The notes below the pieces were generated by a model. The model saw nothing but the letters and a program-made list of their open reading frames with translations, made no database searches and was not told the DNA's origin. DNA of 64,000 nt from Altibacter sp. HG106 (lineage in GTDB: Bacteria > Bacteroidota > Bacteroidia > Flavobacteriales > Flavobacteriaceae), in the NCBI RefSeq assembly GCF_028561755.1, contig NZ_JAQQTD010000004.1, positions 124,001 to 188,000 of the forward strand. Reading direction: 5' to 3'. The position numbers and the translations under genes were made by a program. Of the stretch, positions 45,506 to 56,000 are shown one piece after another. Each line of letters begins with the position of its first letter. Position 1 is the stretch's first letter.

Positions 45506-46539
45506 GAGGAAGCGCGATAGGTCTTAACCGCTTCCACAAAAGCACCTGCGTGCGCGACCGGTATATTTGGCAAAATTCCGTGCCCTAGATTAACAATGTA
45601 GTTGTCTTTTCCGAAGGCATCGATCATCTGTGTCACCATTCTTTTGATGTCCTCTGGCGGACTAAAGAGACGGGTGGGGTCAAAATTTCCTTGTAGGGTA
45701 ATTTTACCTCCGGTAAGGCGTCGTGCGGTTTCCGGAGAACACGTCCAGTCGACACCCAGCGCCGAGGCACCACTTTGTGCCATTTGATCTAGTGCAAACC
45801 AGCATCCTTTTCCAAAAGCGATCACATGGGTTTCATCTTTCAAAGCATCAATAATCTGTTGCATATAGTTCCAACTGAATGTTTGGTAATCAGCAGGCGA
45901 GAGCATTCCACCCCAACTATCAAACAGCTGTACGGCATTCACTCCGGCTTTCACCTTTTCCTTTAGATATAAAATGGTGGTGTCTGTAATTTTCTGAAGC
46001 AAAGTGTGGGCTACCTCGGGCTGTGTAAAACACAATTCCTTCGCTTTGTCAAAATTCTTGCTTCCTTGTCCTTGTACACAATAACACAACAAGGTCCAGG
46101 GGCTACCTGCAAAACCGATTAAGGGAATTTCATTCGCTAATTTTTCGGTTGTCATTCTAATGGCATCCATCACATAGCCGAGGGAATCCGTGATATCGGG
46201 AATGATTACCGAATCGAGGTCGGATGCCTTTCGTATCGGATTGGGCAACCATGGCCCCACACCGGGTTTCATCTCTACTTCAATATTCATGGCTTGTGGA
46301 ACCACGAGGATATCACTGAAGAGAATGGCGGCGTCCATTCCGAAGCGCCGAATAGGTTGTACCGTTATTTCACTGGCGAGTTCTGGAGTTCTACAACGGG
46401 TAAAGAAATCATACTTCTCTTTTATCTCCATGAACTCCGGTAGATACCGCCCTGCTTGTCGCATCATCCAAACCGGAGGTCGTGAAACGGTTTCGCCTCG
46501 TAAGGCTTTAAGAAAAAGGTTGTTCTTAGGTTCGCTCAT
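45502..46539 (-). CDS. hemE: Uroporphyrinogen decarboxylase
   Basis: The 345-residue enzyme removes four carboxyl groups from uroporphyrinogen III, giving coproporphyrinogen III. The active-site signature [15 protein letters not shown] (about 21-35) and [12 protein letters not shown] are typical, as is [12 protein letters not shown] near the C-terminus. It overlaps hemD by 14 nt and the DUF6973-like gene by 4 nt. Confidence 0.97.
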   Translation of the reverse strand: MSEPKNNLFLKALRGETVSRPPVWMMRQAGRYLPEFMEIKEKYDFFTRCRTPELASEITVQPIRRFGMDAAILFSDILVVPQAMNIEVEMKPGVGPWLPNPIRKASDLDSVIIPDITDSLGYVMDAIRMTTEKLANEIPLIGFAGSPWTLLCYCVQGQGSKNFDKAKELCFTQPEVAHTLLQKITDTTILYLKEKVKAGVNAVQLFDSWGGMLSPADYQTFSWNYMQQIIDALKDETHVIAFGKGCWFALDQMAQSGASALGVDWTCSPETARRLTGGKITLQGNFDPTRLFSPPEDIKRMVTQMIDAFGKDNYIVNLGHGILPNIPVAHAGAFVEAVKTYRASS

Positions 46540-47194
46540 TAATTCTAAATTTAATGGCCTGCGTCAAGGTGCTAGCCACGGTGGGTTTATTTGCAATGAT
46601 AATATTGCGGGTATGTTTTTTAGCTTCGGAAGCGGTGGTGGTTCCAATGCAACAAGCAACTATATGTTCCATATTGTTGTGTTCCGAATAACTTTGTACT
46701 CCCGAAGGACTATAAAAACAAACGATTTCAAAAAATCGATCAAATTTTTTAGGGTTCAGAAGGGTTCTATACGAAATAACCTCTTCAATGGAGATATTGT
46801 TCTCGCGTAACATATCCGGGAGGATGTCGAGTCGTTGTTCCCCAGCAAAGTAATAGAAAACCTCTTTTTTATGATTTTCTATCAGAAATTGTCCTAAAGC
46901 AGCCGAGTTTTCCCCAATTTCTAGAAGATTTTGATCTAAATCGCGCAATTTAGCCGCCGTTTTTTCTCCAACACAAAAACAATTCTCAATTTTTGGAGCC
47001 ATGCTATAGGAGGCTGAAAAAACCGCTTTTACGCCATTTTTACTCGTAAAAATGGCATTTTTTATAAATTTTGGACAAGAAACCGGTAAAAAATCGATTT
47101 TTATCGCATTGTATTCGATCACTGATACCCCGGCTTGTAGACATAGCTCTTTTTGGGAGAGGGTTAATTTTTTTGTGGATAGAATGGACTTCAC
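46526..47194 (-). CDS. hemD: Uroporphyrinogen-III synthase
   Basis: The 222-residue protein cyclises hydroxymethylbilane to uroporphyrinogen III. HemD sequences diverge strongly; the C-terminal motif [16 protein letters not shown] and [15 protein letters not shown] fit the family. The call rests mostly on position, with the GTG start overlapping hemC (GTGA, 47191-47194) and the 3' end overlapping hemE by 14 nt. Confidence 0.88.
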   Translation of the reverse strand: MKSILSTKKLTLSQKELCLQAGVSVIEYNAIKIDFLPVSCPKFIKNAIFTSKNGVKAVFSASYSMAPKIENCFCVGEKTAAKLRDLDQNLLEIGENSAALGQFLIENHKKEVFYYFAGEQRLDILPDMLRENNISIEEVISYRTLLNPKKFDRFFEIVCFYSPSGVQSYSEHNNMEHIVACCIGTTTASEAKKHTRNIIIANKPTVASTLTQAIKFRINERT

Positions 47195-48099
47195 AATTGC
47201 GATTTGATGTAGTTCATGAGTTCTCTTCCTCCATTCTGTAGTATTTCATCGGCGCAAGCTTCGCCTAATCCTTCCAGTTGCTTGCGGGAGGCAGAACGCG
47301 ATACTTCAATTTTTGACGTACCATCAAGGGAAAACAACACTCCCTTGAACTGAATCTGCTCATTTTCTAGCGTAGCTAGCGCTCCTATGGGAGCTGTACA
47401 TCCTCCTTCTAATCTTCTTAAAAACGCCCGTTCTATATGGGTGCATAGTTCGGTGCTTTCATTGTTAAGGACACGTCCGGCACGATAACTTTCGGAGTCC
47501 TCAGCCCTGCTCACAACGAGCATGGCGCCTTGAGCCGGAGCGGGCAGCATCCAATCGAGAGATTCGTACTGTTTTGGAAGCAGATCGATTCGTTGCAATC
47601 CTGCTTCAGCAAAAATGGCTCCGTTCCAGTCGCTATCCGCGAGCTTTTGCAATCTCGTGTTTACGTTGCCACGTAAACCCACCACTTTGTGGTGGGGATA
47701 GCGATGGAGCCATTGCGCTTTTCGTCTCAGACTTCCCGTCGCAATGGTACACGCGTCGGTATAGGGCATAGTTCCCTTGGTGACCAGGATGTCGATACTT
47801 GAAGCTCTTTCTAAAACAGCAACTTCCCGTATGTTATCAGGAAGTTGGGTAGGAACATCCTTCATGCTGTGCACGGCCAAATCGATAGTTCCTTGAAGCA
47901 AGGCAATGTCTAATGTCTTTGTAAAGATTCCGGTAATACCCATTTCGTAAAGCGGTTGCTCTACATTGAGATCGCCAGTGGACTTTACAGGAATTAATTC
48001 AACGGTATGTCCCTGGGCTTCTAAACGCTGCTGAACGGTGGTTGCTTGCCAAAGGGCCAGCGCACTGTCGCGTGTACCAACTCGCAATACCTTACTCAT
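47191..48099 (-). CDS. hemC: Hydroxymethylbilane synthase (porphobilinogen deaminase)
   Basis: The 302-residue enzyme links four porphobilinogens into hydroxymethylbilane. RVGTRDSALALWQATTVQ at the N-terminus, HSMKDVPT (about 78-85), and the dipyrromethane-cofactor Cys in LEGGCTAPIGA are the standard motifs. It overlaps hemA by 8 nt and hemD by 4 nt. Confidence 0.97.
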   Translation of the reverse strand: MSKVLRVGTRDSALALWQATTVQQRLEAQGHTVELIPVKSTGDLNVEQPLYEMGITGIFTKTLDIALLQGTIDLAVHSMKDVPTQLPDNIREVAVLERASSIDILVTKGTMPYTDACTIATGSLRRKAQWLHRYPHHKVVGLRGNVNTRLQKLADSDWNGAIFAEAGLQRIDLLPKQYESLDWMLPAPAQGAMLVVSRAEDSESYRAGRVLNNESTELCTHIERAFLRRLEGGCTAPIGALATLENEQIQFKGVLFSLDGTSKIEVSRSASRKQLEGLGEACADEILQNGGRELMNYIKSQL

Positions 48100-49360
48100 A
48101 AGACTCTGTTTCTATTTGAAAAACACTTTGAATGAAGGCAATGCTTTCTGAGGTAGCAATAGAATCGTCCTTCAGATGGTTGGCAAAATGTGTGGTGATT
48201 TTATGGATCAACCGATCCGAAATAATTTCGGCTTGCTGTTCGTTGAAATCGGCTAGTTTTCGACGCTGATTATCAATTTCTCCACTTTTGATTTCTGTGA
48301 GTTTCGACTTCAATGCTTTTATCGTAGGAGCAAAACTTCTATTCTTTACCCAGGTTAGAAACTCAGCTTTAATCTCTTCGATGATCTTCTCGGCATGTGG
48401 TACCTGCGCTTTGCGTTGCTCAAGCGTTTCATGCGTCACTTGAGAAAGTTCATCCAGAGGCACGAGACTAACCAGGGGATTTTCAATAACATTGGGATCC
48501 ACGTTTCGCGGAATGGATAGATCGAGAATTAAAATAGGTTTTTTAAGAAAAAGCAACTCCTTATTGATGGTAGGCTGTTGCGCCCCGGTAGCTACAATCA
48601 GGACATCTGCCTGCGATATTTCCGATTGAATATCGGCGTAGTCTTTAACCACTACATTGTATTTTCCTGCCACTTCTTCAGCCTTTACTTTGGTTCGATT
48701 GATCAGTGCGATGTGATCGTTCTTGGTATGTTTTAGAAGGTTTTCACAGGTATTTCTACCAATTTTCCCCAGGCCAAAGAGCACAATGTTCTTTTCTGAA
48801 ACGTAGGGCACTCGTGCCATGATATATTGCACAGCGGCAAAACTAACCGAGGTGGCTCCTGAAGAGATGTCGGTTTCATTCTTGATGCGTTTACTGGCCT
48901 GTATTACTGCATTACCAAGTCGCTCCATGTAGGCGTTTAACAAGCCCATTTGTTTAGATCGTTTGAAGCTGTTGCGCAACTGACTGATAATTTCGAAGTC
49001 TCCAAGAATCTGACTGTCGAGTCCGGTGCCCACTTGAAACATATGGGTAATGGCATCCTGGTTTTTTTTAGTGTATGCAACTTTTTCAAGAGCCTGTACA
49101 GTCCCTTTGGTATGACGGCAAAGCAATTGCATGAACTGCGACTCATTTTTGGCAAAGCCGTACAATTCGGTTCGATTGCAAGTAGAAATAACGATTAGCG
49201 ACGAAATCCCTTCCTTCTTCGCGTCCTCTAGAAGAGCAGCTTGCGCGTTGTTGGATACACTAAAATGTCCGCGAATGGCTTCGTCGGCCTTTTTATAATT
49301 GAGACCAATAACACAAAACTGGGAAGGTGTTATGGCGGTGTGGGTTCCGTTCTTTTTCAT
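48092..49360 (-). CDS. hemA: Glutamyl-tRNA reductase
   Basis: The 422-residue enzyme reduces glutamyl-tRNA to glutamate-1-semialdehyde, the first step of the C5 haem pathway. Catalytic Cys61 sits in VISTCNRTELYG; the NADPH-binding GLGKIGRNTCENL lies near 195, and the C-terminal dimerisation helices follow. It is the first gene of the minus-strand hem operon and the likely rate-controlling point. hemL is not in the window. Its upstream gap is shared with the araC-type gene. Confidence 0.97.
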   Translation of the reverse strand: MKKNGTHTAITPSQFCVIGLNYKKADEAIRGHFSVSNNAQAALLEDAKKEGISSLIVISTCNRTELYGFAKNESQFMQLLCRHTKGTVQALEKVAYTKKNQDAITHMFQVGTGLDSQILGDFEIISQLRNSFKRSKQMGLLNAYMERLGNAVIQASKRIKNETDISSGATSVSFAAVQYIMARVPYVSEKNIVLFGLGKIGRNTCENLLKHTKNDHIALINRTKVKAEEVAGKYNVVVKDYADIQSEISQADVLIVATGAQQPTINKELLFLKKPILILDLSIPRNVDPNVIENPLVSLVPLDELSQVTHETLEQRKAQVPHAEKIIEEIKAEFLTWVKNRSFAPTIKALKSKLTEIKSGEIDNQRRKLADFNEQQAEIISDRLIHKITTHFANHLKDDSIATSESIAFIQSVFQIETESYE

Positions 49361-49371
49361 AGAATCTGGCG

Positions 49372-49379
49372 CAAAAATA
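49372..49379 (-). promoter_or_regulatory. -7 element of the hem operon
   Basis: The minus strand reads TATTTTTG, a perfect -7 match ending 11 nt before the hemA ATG, so the leader would be only a few nucleotides. A T-rich stretch lies about 20 nt upstream. It would drive the whole hemA-to-hemB operon. Confidence 0.6.
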
Positions 49380-49512
49380 GCGGGTCTCTGTTTAAAAAAA
49401 TAACGCTTGACGCATCAATTGTATCGAAGGACGTTAAAAAGAGCAAAATTACGAGCGTTTCTTCGGAAAACAGCTACCTTAGCCCTATAACAGAAGCTAT
49501 TAATCATTATAG

Positions 49513-49529
49513 TTTAGATTAATTCTAAA
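49513..49529. promoter_or_regulatory. Palindromic site between hemA and the AraC gene
   Basis: TTTAGA (49513-49518) and TCTAAA (49524-49529) form a perfect inverted repeat with a 5-nt centre, ending 12 nt before the AraC start. It looks like a dimer-binding operator. The form is reminiscent of metalloregulator sites, and the haem context makes iron control plausible, but no regulator can be named. Confidence 0.5.
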
Positions 49530-49541
49530 TAAATTGCGGGT

Positions 49542-50441
49542 ATGGATTCCATGAATGTCGACAAAAGTATCGCTGAAAGATTGAGCACCGAATGGTTGAC
49601 GCCAGAAGGGCTTTTGGTGTTAAAATGCACTAATGATGGAGCCGAGTCCCAACTTTTTAAGCGCACGGTAGCGTCCAATATGATTCAGTTTCACTTCTGT
49701 ATCAAAGGCAATGCGCAGTTTATTTTCAATGATGGAAATTATTCGCTTCCACTTTCAGAAGACCGCTCCTTGTTGTTGTACAACCCACAACGAGAATTAC
49801 CGCTAAACCTTGTGTTGCCGGCGGCTTCTTGGGTCGTATCTGTGATCGTCCCCATCCAAAAGTTCCATGAATTTTTCTCTTCCGAAGCCAATTACATTTC
49901 CTTTTTGAGCGAGGAGAATAGAGAACGAAAATATTATAAGGAAGCGCCTATTACACCTTCCATGGCGATCGTTTTGAACCAACTTGTCAATACCCGCTTA
50001 CACGCGTCGGTGCAATCCCTATACCTCAAAGCGAAGATCTATGAATTAATGAGTCTTTATTTCCACCGTCCGGCGCACATCGACATCGAACAATGCCCTT
50101 TTCTGGCAGATGAAGAAAACCTGGTAAAACTGAAACGAGCCAAAGAAATTATCATCCGTAGAATGGCAGAACCACCCACCCTACAGGAGCTTTCCGATGA
50201 AATTGACCTCTCCCTCAACAAATTGAAAGAAGGCTTTAAGCAGGTGTATGGCGATTCTGTCTTTAGCTTTTTGTTTGATTATAAAATGGAGGTTGCCCGC
50301 AATATGCTTGCCACCGGAAATTATGCCGTAGGGGATGTGGGACTAAAAGTAGGCTATAGTACCGCAAGCCATTTTATCGCGGCGTTCAAGAAGAAGTTTG
50401 GGACGACACCCAAGAAATTCGTAATGAGCCTTACCTCATAG
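49542..50441 (+). CDS. AraC-family transcriptional regulator
   Basis: The 299-residue protein has an N-terminal sensory part of cupin-like character (about 1-160) and a C-terminal AraC DNA-binding domain (about 200-297), with two helix-turn-helix segments: LQELSDEIDLSLNKLKEGFK and VGDVGLKVGYSTASHFIAAF, then KKFGTTPKKFV. It is encoded between the divergent hem operon and hemH, with a palindrome at its start. It is therefore a candidate regulator of haem or iron genes, perhaps sensing a porphyrin or siderophore, as some AraC proteins do; that is inference. Confidence 0.9.
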   Translation: MDSMNVDKSIAERLSTEWLTPEGLLVLKCTNDGAESQLFKRTVASNMIQFHFCIKGNAQFIFNDGNYSLPLSEDRSLLLYNPQRELPLNLVLPAASWVVSVIVPIQKFHEFFSSEANYISFLSEENRERKYYKEAPITPSMAIVLNQLVNTRLHASVQSLYLKAKIYELMSLYFHRPAHIDIEQCPFLADEENLVKLKRAKEIIIRRMAEPPTLQELSDEIDLSLNKLKEGFKQVYGDSVFSFLFDYKMEVARNMLATGNYAVGDVGLKVGYSTASHFIAAFKKKFGTTPKKFVMSLTS

Positions 50442-50482
50442 AATATGTGAATATCCACATTGGTTTTTTCATTTTGGGAATG

Positions 50483-50514
50483 TTTGACCGTTGTGTCTAT
50501 TAAGCGTATTTTTG
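50483..50514 (+). promoter_or_regulatory. hemH promoter, both elements present
   Basis: TTTG (50483-50486) and TATTTTTG (50507-50514) are 20 nt apart, a complete Bacteroidota promoter. The -7 box ends 15 nt before the ATG at 50530, giving a leader of roughly 10 nt. Confidence 0.72.
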
Positions 50515-50529
50515 CATCAAAACCACGCT

Positions 50530-51567
50530 ATGAAAGGAGTGCTTCTTGTCAATTTAGGGTCGCCAGACAGTACCGATCCCAAGGATGTAAAAAAGTATCT
50601 CGATGAATTTCTTATGGATCCCCGTGTGATTGATGTCCCACGATGGGCCCGTATCCTGTTAGTGCGTGGTATTATTTTGAATACACGTCCCAAGAAATCA
50701 GCCGAAGCCTATCAAAAAATCTGGTGGGAAGAGGGATCTCCGCTGATTGTTATTTCAGAGCGACTTAAGGCGAAGGTGCAGCAACAATTAAATATCCCAG
50801 TAGCACTGGCAATGCGCTACGGAAGCATGACTCTTAAAAAAGGCATGCAGGAACTTGTTGATCAAGGCGTGACCGAACTGCTCACAATTCCGTTGTACCC
50901 ACAGTTTGCGATGGCAACTACCGAAACCATTGATGTGAAAGTAGCCGAATTGCAAGCGGAGCACTTTCCGGAGTTATCCATTTCGTCCTTACCAGCATTC
51001 TACCACCGAAAAGAATATATTGAAGTGCTTTCCAGAAGTATTGCGGAAGGTCTGAAAGGGTTTGAATACGACCACCTGCTATTTAGCTACCACGGGGTAC
51101 CCGAACGTCATATACGAAAGAGCGATATCACCAATGGACATTGTAAAATAAACGGAAGCTGCTGCGTGACACCTTCCAAAGCACATCGTTTTTGCTACCG
51201 TCATCAGTGTTTGGAAACCACGCGACTTGTGGCGGAAACTCTTGGTTTGAAAGAAAACACCTATTCCACCTCTTTTCAGTCGCGATTGGGCTTCGATCCA
51301 TGGCTGCAGCCTTACACCGACCGTACCATTGAGCGACTCGGAAAAGCAGGAATTAAGAACATGGCTATTGTCACTCCTGCCTTTGTGAGTGACTGTCTCG
51401 AAACCTTAGAAGAGATCGCTATGGAAGGAGAAGAGATCTTTCATGAAGTGGGAGGAGACGATTTTCGAACGATCCCATGCTTGAACGATCGTGATGACTT
51501 CGCCCAGCTTTTAGTCGATTGGATCGAAGAATGGCGCATTGTCAACCCTACAACCGCGATTGCTTAA
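50530..51567 (+). CDS. hemH: Ferrochelatase
   Basis: The 345-residue enzyme inserts Fe2+ into protoporphyrin IX, the last step of haem synthesis. LLVNLGSPDST opens the protein, SYHGVPERHIRKSD carries the catalytic His, and TSFQSRLGFDPWLQPYT is the C-terminal signature; ITNGHCKINGSCC supplies cysteines seen in some family members. The start ATG at 50530 (MKGVLLVNLG) is downstream of a full promoter, so the upstream in-frame ATG at 50491 is excluded. The stop overlaps the MATE gene start by 1 nt (TAATG). Confidence 0.96.
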   Translation: MKGVLLVNLGSPDSTDPKDVKKYLDEFLMDPRVIDVPRWARILLVRGIILNTRPKKSAEAYQKIWWEEGSPLIVISERLKAKVQQQLNIPVALAMRYGSMTLKKGMQELVDQGVTELLTIPLYPQFAMATTETIDVKVAELQAEHFPELSISSLPAFYHRKEYIEVLSRSIAEGLKGFEYDHLLFSYHGVPERHIRKSDITNGHCKINGSCCVTPSKAHRFCYRHQCLETTRLVAETLGLKENTYSTSFQSRLGFDPWLQPYTDRTIERLGKAGIKNMAIVTPAFVSDCLETLEEIAMEGEEIFHEVGGDDFRTIPCLNDRDDFAQLLVDWIEEWRIVNPTTAIA

Positions 51568-52949
51568 TGGGTAGCGGGAGACGATCGGCCGAACTCGGTA
51601 CCAAATCTATTGGCTCACTGCTCTTACAACAGGCAGTTCCCGCCTCGATCGGGATTCTAGTAATGTCTCTCAACATGATTGTGGATACCATTTTCGTAGG
51701 AAGATGGATCGGTCCCTTGGCCATTTCAGCAATCACAGTAGTGATACCTGTCACGTTTTTTATTGGAGCGATCGGGCTCTCCATTGGGATTGGTGGAAGT
51801 TCGGTGCTTTCGCGAGCGCTGGGCGCCGAAAATGACTCTAAAGCGCTTCAGGTTTTTGGAAATCAGATCACGCTTACCTTACTCAGTTCCGGCTTGTTGG
51901 CGGTCATCGGACTCGTATTTCAGAATCAATTGATTCAATTCTTTGGCGCCGATGAATCCTTTCAAGACCTCGCATTAACCTACTATCGTATTGTCCTCTA
52001 CGGAATTGTGATGCTTGCCCTATGTATGATGGGGAACAACGTGATTCGGGCCGAAGGCAAGCCAAAGTTTGCGATGTATGCGATGATGCTTCCCGCCATC
52101 GGAAACATCTTTATGGATTGGCTCCTTATCAAAGTGTTCGATATGGGAATGGAAGGAGCGGCTTGGGCTACCTTCTGGAGCTACGCGATCTGTTTCGGAT
52201 TCATCCTATGGTTCTTTCTTTTCAAAAGTGAACTGCGACTTACCTTTCATGCCCTTCGACTAAAGCGTAAGCTTGTCAATGAGATCAGCAGCTTAAGCGC
52301 CGTCACACTCGCGCGTCAGGCGACTATTAGTGTGTTTACCGTGCTTATCAATAATGTGTTAATCGTAACGGGCGATGCCTTAGATGTGGCTACCTACGGA
52401 ATCATAAGCAGGATGTTGATGTTTGCGCTCTTCCCCGTAATAGGAGTGAATCAAGGATTTCTTCCCATTGCAGGATATAACTACGGCGCCGAAAAATTTC
52501 AACGGGTTCGTAAATCCATAAATATCTCCATAGTATATAGTTCCATTCTAGCCTTACTGATTTTTGCGATTATTATGATTTTTCCGGAGCCGATCGTATC
52601 CATTTTTATCAGCAATCAGTCTGGGTTAGATGCCGAAACGCTCGCCAACAACCAAACGCTTTTAGAGCGCACCCCCAAAGCCTTGCGATGGGTTTTTGCG
52701 GCCACTCCAGTGATTGCCATCCAACTAATAGGCTCTTCGTATTTCCAGGCCATCGGGAAAGCAGTTCCCGCACTGCTGTTATCACTTACGAAGCAAGGGT
52801 TTTTCTTAATTCCTCTGATTCTGATTTTGCCTGAATTCTATGGGGTTTGGGGGGTCTGGATTGCCTTCCCCATCGCCGATGTGCTATCTACAATTGTTAC
52901 TGGTTATTTTCTTAATAAGGAAGTTCGGAAAACACTTAGAGACAAGTAA
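51567..52949 (+). CDS. MATE-family efflux transporter
   Basis: The 460-residue protein has about 12 membrane helices and the typical MATE opening (GSLLLQQAVPASIGILVMSL followed by IVDTIFVGRWIG). MATE proteins export organic cations or drugs using Na+ or H+ gradients. The ATG at 51567 overlaps the hemH stop by 1 nt, so translation is coupled to ferrochelatase. The substrate is unknown; porphyrin or haem export is a possibility raised only by position. Confidence 0.9.
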   Translation: MGSGRRSAELGTKSIGSLLLQQAVPASIGILVMSLNMIVDTIFVGRWIGPLAISAITVVIPVTFFIGAIGLSIGIGGSSVLSRALGAENDSKALQVFGNQITLTLLSSGLLAVIGLVFQNQLIQFFGADESFQDLALTYYRIVLYGIVMLALCMMGNNVIRAEGKPKFAMYAMMLPAIGNIFMDWLLIKVFDMGMEGAAWATFWSYAICFGFILWFFLFKSELRLTFHALRLKRKLVNEISSLSAVTLARQATISVFTVLINNVLIVTGDALDVATYGIISRMLMFALFPVIGVNQGFLPIAGYNYGAEKFQRVRKSINISIVYSSILALLIFAIIMIFPEPIVSIFISNQSGLDAETLANNQTLLERTPKALRWVFAATPVIAIQLIGSSYFQAIGKAVPALLLSLTKQGFFLIPLILILPEFYGVWGVWIAFPIADVLSTIVTGYFLNKEVRKTLRDK

Positions 52950-53043
52950 ATTTCTGTAGTGGCGGTGAATGGCTTTTTGTAGTACATCTTCTGAAGAAAA
53001 TATCGCTTTTTGTATCTTTAGAGGCAATATTAAATCATCCAGC

Positions 53044-56000
53044 ATGAAACAGCTCTCTCTCACTTCTTTACTATTTTTCTTAGGACTCTTCGGAATGTTG
53101 ATTCCCGAAGGTATCGCACAACAATATGACGAAGCTTTATATGGGTCGCTAGAATACCGATTGATTGGCCCTTTTCGAGGCGGAAGAAGTGCGGCGGTCA
53201 CCGGAGTTCCCGAACAGCCTAACCTATTTTATTTTGGAGCGACCGGAGGCGGTGTGTGGCGCACCAAGAACGGAGGACGAACCTGGGAGAATATTTCTGA
53301 TGGATATTTTGGGGGTTCTACCGGATCTATTGAAGTAGCCGAAAGCGATCCCAATGTGATTTATGTTGGCGGTGGAGAAAAAACGGTTCGTGGAAACGTT
53401 TCTAGTGGCTACGGAATCTGGAAAACAGAAGATGCCGGAAAAACCTGGAAATCGATGGGGCTGGAGAAAAGCAGGCATATCCCGCGCATTGCCATCCACC
53501 CAAAAAATCACGACATTGTTTACGCGGCAGTGCTAGGCAATATCTATAAACCCACCCAAGAAAGGGGTGTATACAAAACTGTAGACGGCGGCAAGACTTG
53601 GAAAAAAGTATTATTCGCTAATGAGAATGCAGGCGCCGTAGATTTGATCATGGATCCCAATAACCATCGGGTCTTGTACGCGGCTACCTGGAACGTGCGT
53701 CGTACACCCTATAGTCTCAGTAGTGGTGGAGATGGATCGGCACTTTGGAAAAGTACCGATAGCGGAGAAACTTGGACTGAAATTTCAAAAAATGAAGGAT
53801 TTCCCAGTGACACCTTAGGAATTATTGGAGTTACCGTATCTCCTGCAAATAGCGAGCGGGTTTGGGCGATCGTTGAAAACAAGGAAAAGGGGGGGGTTTA
53901 CCGCAGCGAAGATGGGGGAGAAACCTGGTCCTTAATCAATAGCGAACGAAAATTGCGACAACGGGCCTGGTATTATACCCGAATCTACGCCGATACCGAA
54001 GATGAAGACCTTGTTTACGTATTGAATGTACGGTATCACAAAAGTACCGACGGCGGAAAAACGTATAGTACCTACAATGCGCCTCATGGTGATCACCACG
54101 ATCTGTGGATCGCTCCCGAAGATCCTAATCGCATGATCATAGGAGATGATGGTGGTGCGCAAGTAACCTATGATGGGGGCGAAACCTGGAGTACCTATCA
54201 CAATCAACCTACCTCACAGTTCTATCGAGTAACTACAGACAACGCCTTCCCATATCGCATTTATGCGGCTCAGCAAGACAATTCCACGGTAAGAATTCCG
54301 CACCGCACCGAAGGCTGGAGCATCGATGAAGACGATTGGGAGTCTACGGCCGGAGGCGAAAGTGCGCATATTGCTGTAGATCCTGAAAACCCGGAAATTG
54401 TATATGGAGGTAGTTACGATGGTTTTTTAACTCGATATAATCACGACACCGGTACGGTGCGTAGTGTGAGCGTATGGCCCGACAACCCTATGGGCCATGG
54501 CGCTGAGGATATGAAGTATCGTTTTCAGTGGAACTTTCCGATATTCTTTTCCCCCCACGACCCAAATAAGTTATACACGGCGTCAAATCACCTGCATGTC
54601 ACCACCAACGAAGGGGAGAGCTGGGAAGTGATCAGTCCGGACCTTACTCGAGATGATCCTAGCAAGCAAAAATCTTCTGGAGGGCCCATTACACAGGACA
54701 ATACTTCTGTGGAATATTATTGTACCATTTTCGCTGCCGCGGAATCGCCCGTCACGCCGGGCTTGATCTGGACCGGAAGTGACGACGGACTTATTCACGT
54801 GACACGCAATGGAGGAAAAGATTGGACCGATGTTACTCCGAAGGGCATGCCAGAATGGATGATGATTAATAGCGTAGAACCTTCCGTATTCGATCCAGGA
54901 ACCTGTTATGTGGCTGGAACCCGCTACAAATTAGGGGATTTCACACCATATCTTTACAAGACAACTGATTACGGAGCGACCTGGAAAAAAATCACGAACG
55001 GAATTCCTGCGGAACATTTTACAAGAGTGTTGCGGGAAGATCCCAAACAGAAAGGATTGCTCTATGCCGGAACCGAAACCGGAATGTATATTTCGTTTGA
55101 TGATGGTGCCAATTGGAAATCATTTCAAATGAACTTACCCATCGTTCCCATTACCGATCTGGCGGTTCGAGATAACAATTTGATTGTCGCAACGCAAGGA
55201 AGAAGTCTCTGGATTATTGACGATCTGTCGGTAATTCATCAACTTTCCGCGGCAAAAGGGAACGATAACTACCTGTACAAGCCAAAGGACACCTATCGTA
55301 TGGGAGGTGCTTCTCGGTCGGGTTCCCTTACGAGCGGAACCAACCATCCGGCAGGAGTGATGACGTATTTTTATGTGAATGATCCCAAGGATAAAGAAAT
55401 TGCCTTGCACTATCTAAATGCTGCAAATGATACCATTCAAAGTTTCTCTACAAAAGACAAAAAGAACAAGCTGGATGTTTCTAAAGGGGCTAATTACCAT
55501 ACTTGGGATATGCGTGGCGAAGGTGCAGAGCGTCTTCCGGGAATGGTTTTATGGTGGGCGAGTACCGATGCGCCGCAAGCGGTTCCAGGGAACTATAAAG
55601 TGGTTTTAGAAGTTGGAGACGAAACCTATTCGCAGCCCTTTAAAATAGTACCTGATAAAAATGCAGAGACGGATATTGCCGGAATGCAACAGCAATATGA
55701 TTTTATTGCGGATGTCAATAAAACGGTAGATCGTGCACATCAATCCATTAAGAAAATCCGAAAGATTAGTGACCAACTTGAAGCCTTTCAGAAGCAATAT
55801 AAAGATAATGAGGCGGTAAGTGACCTGGTGGAAAAAGCCAAGACCATGCAAGAAGACTTCTCGAAGATTGAAAAGGCCTTATATCAAACGCAAAACCGCA
55901 GTGGGCAGGATCCACTGAACTTTCCTATCCGACTTACCAACAAACTGGCGCACTTAAACAGCTTAGTGAGTATGGATGATTTTCCGCCTACCCAACAAGA

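Noticed and set aside
49513-49529. Definite Fur box
   Set aside because: The palindrome has a form known for metal regulators, but no direct evidence links it to Fur, so no regulator is named.
50491-50529. Upstream start of hemH at 50491
   Set aside because: It lies inside a full promoter, upstream of the likely transcription start.
52969-53043. Upstream start of the BNR gene
   Set aside because: The 25 extra residues precede a clear signal peptide, so the ATG at 53044 is used.
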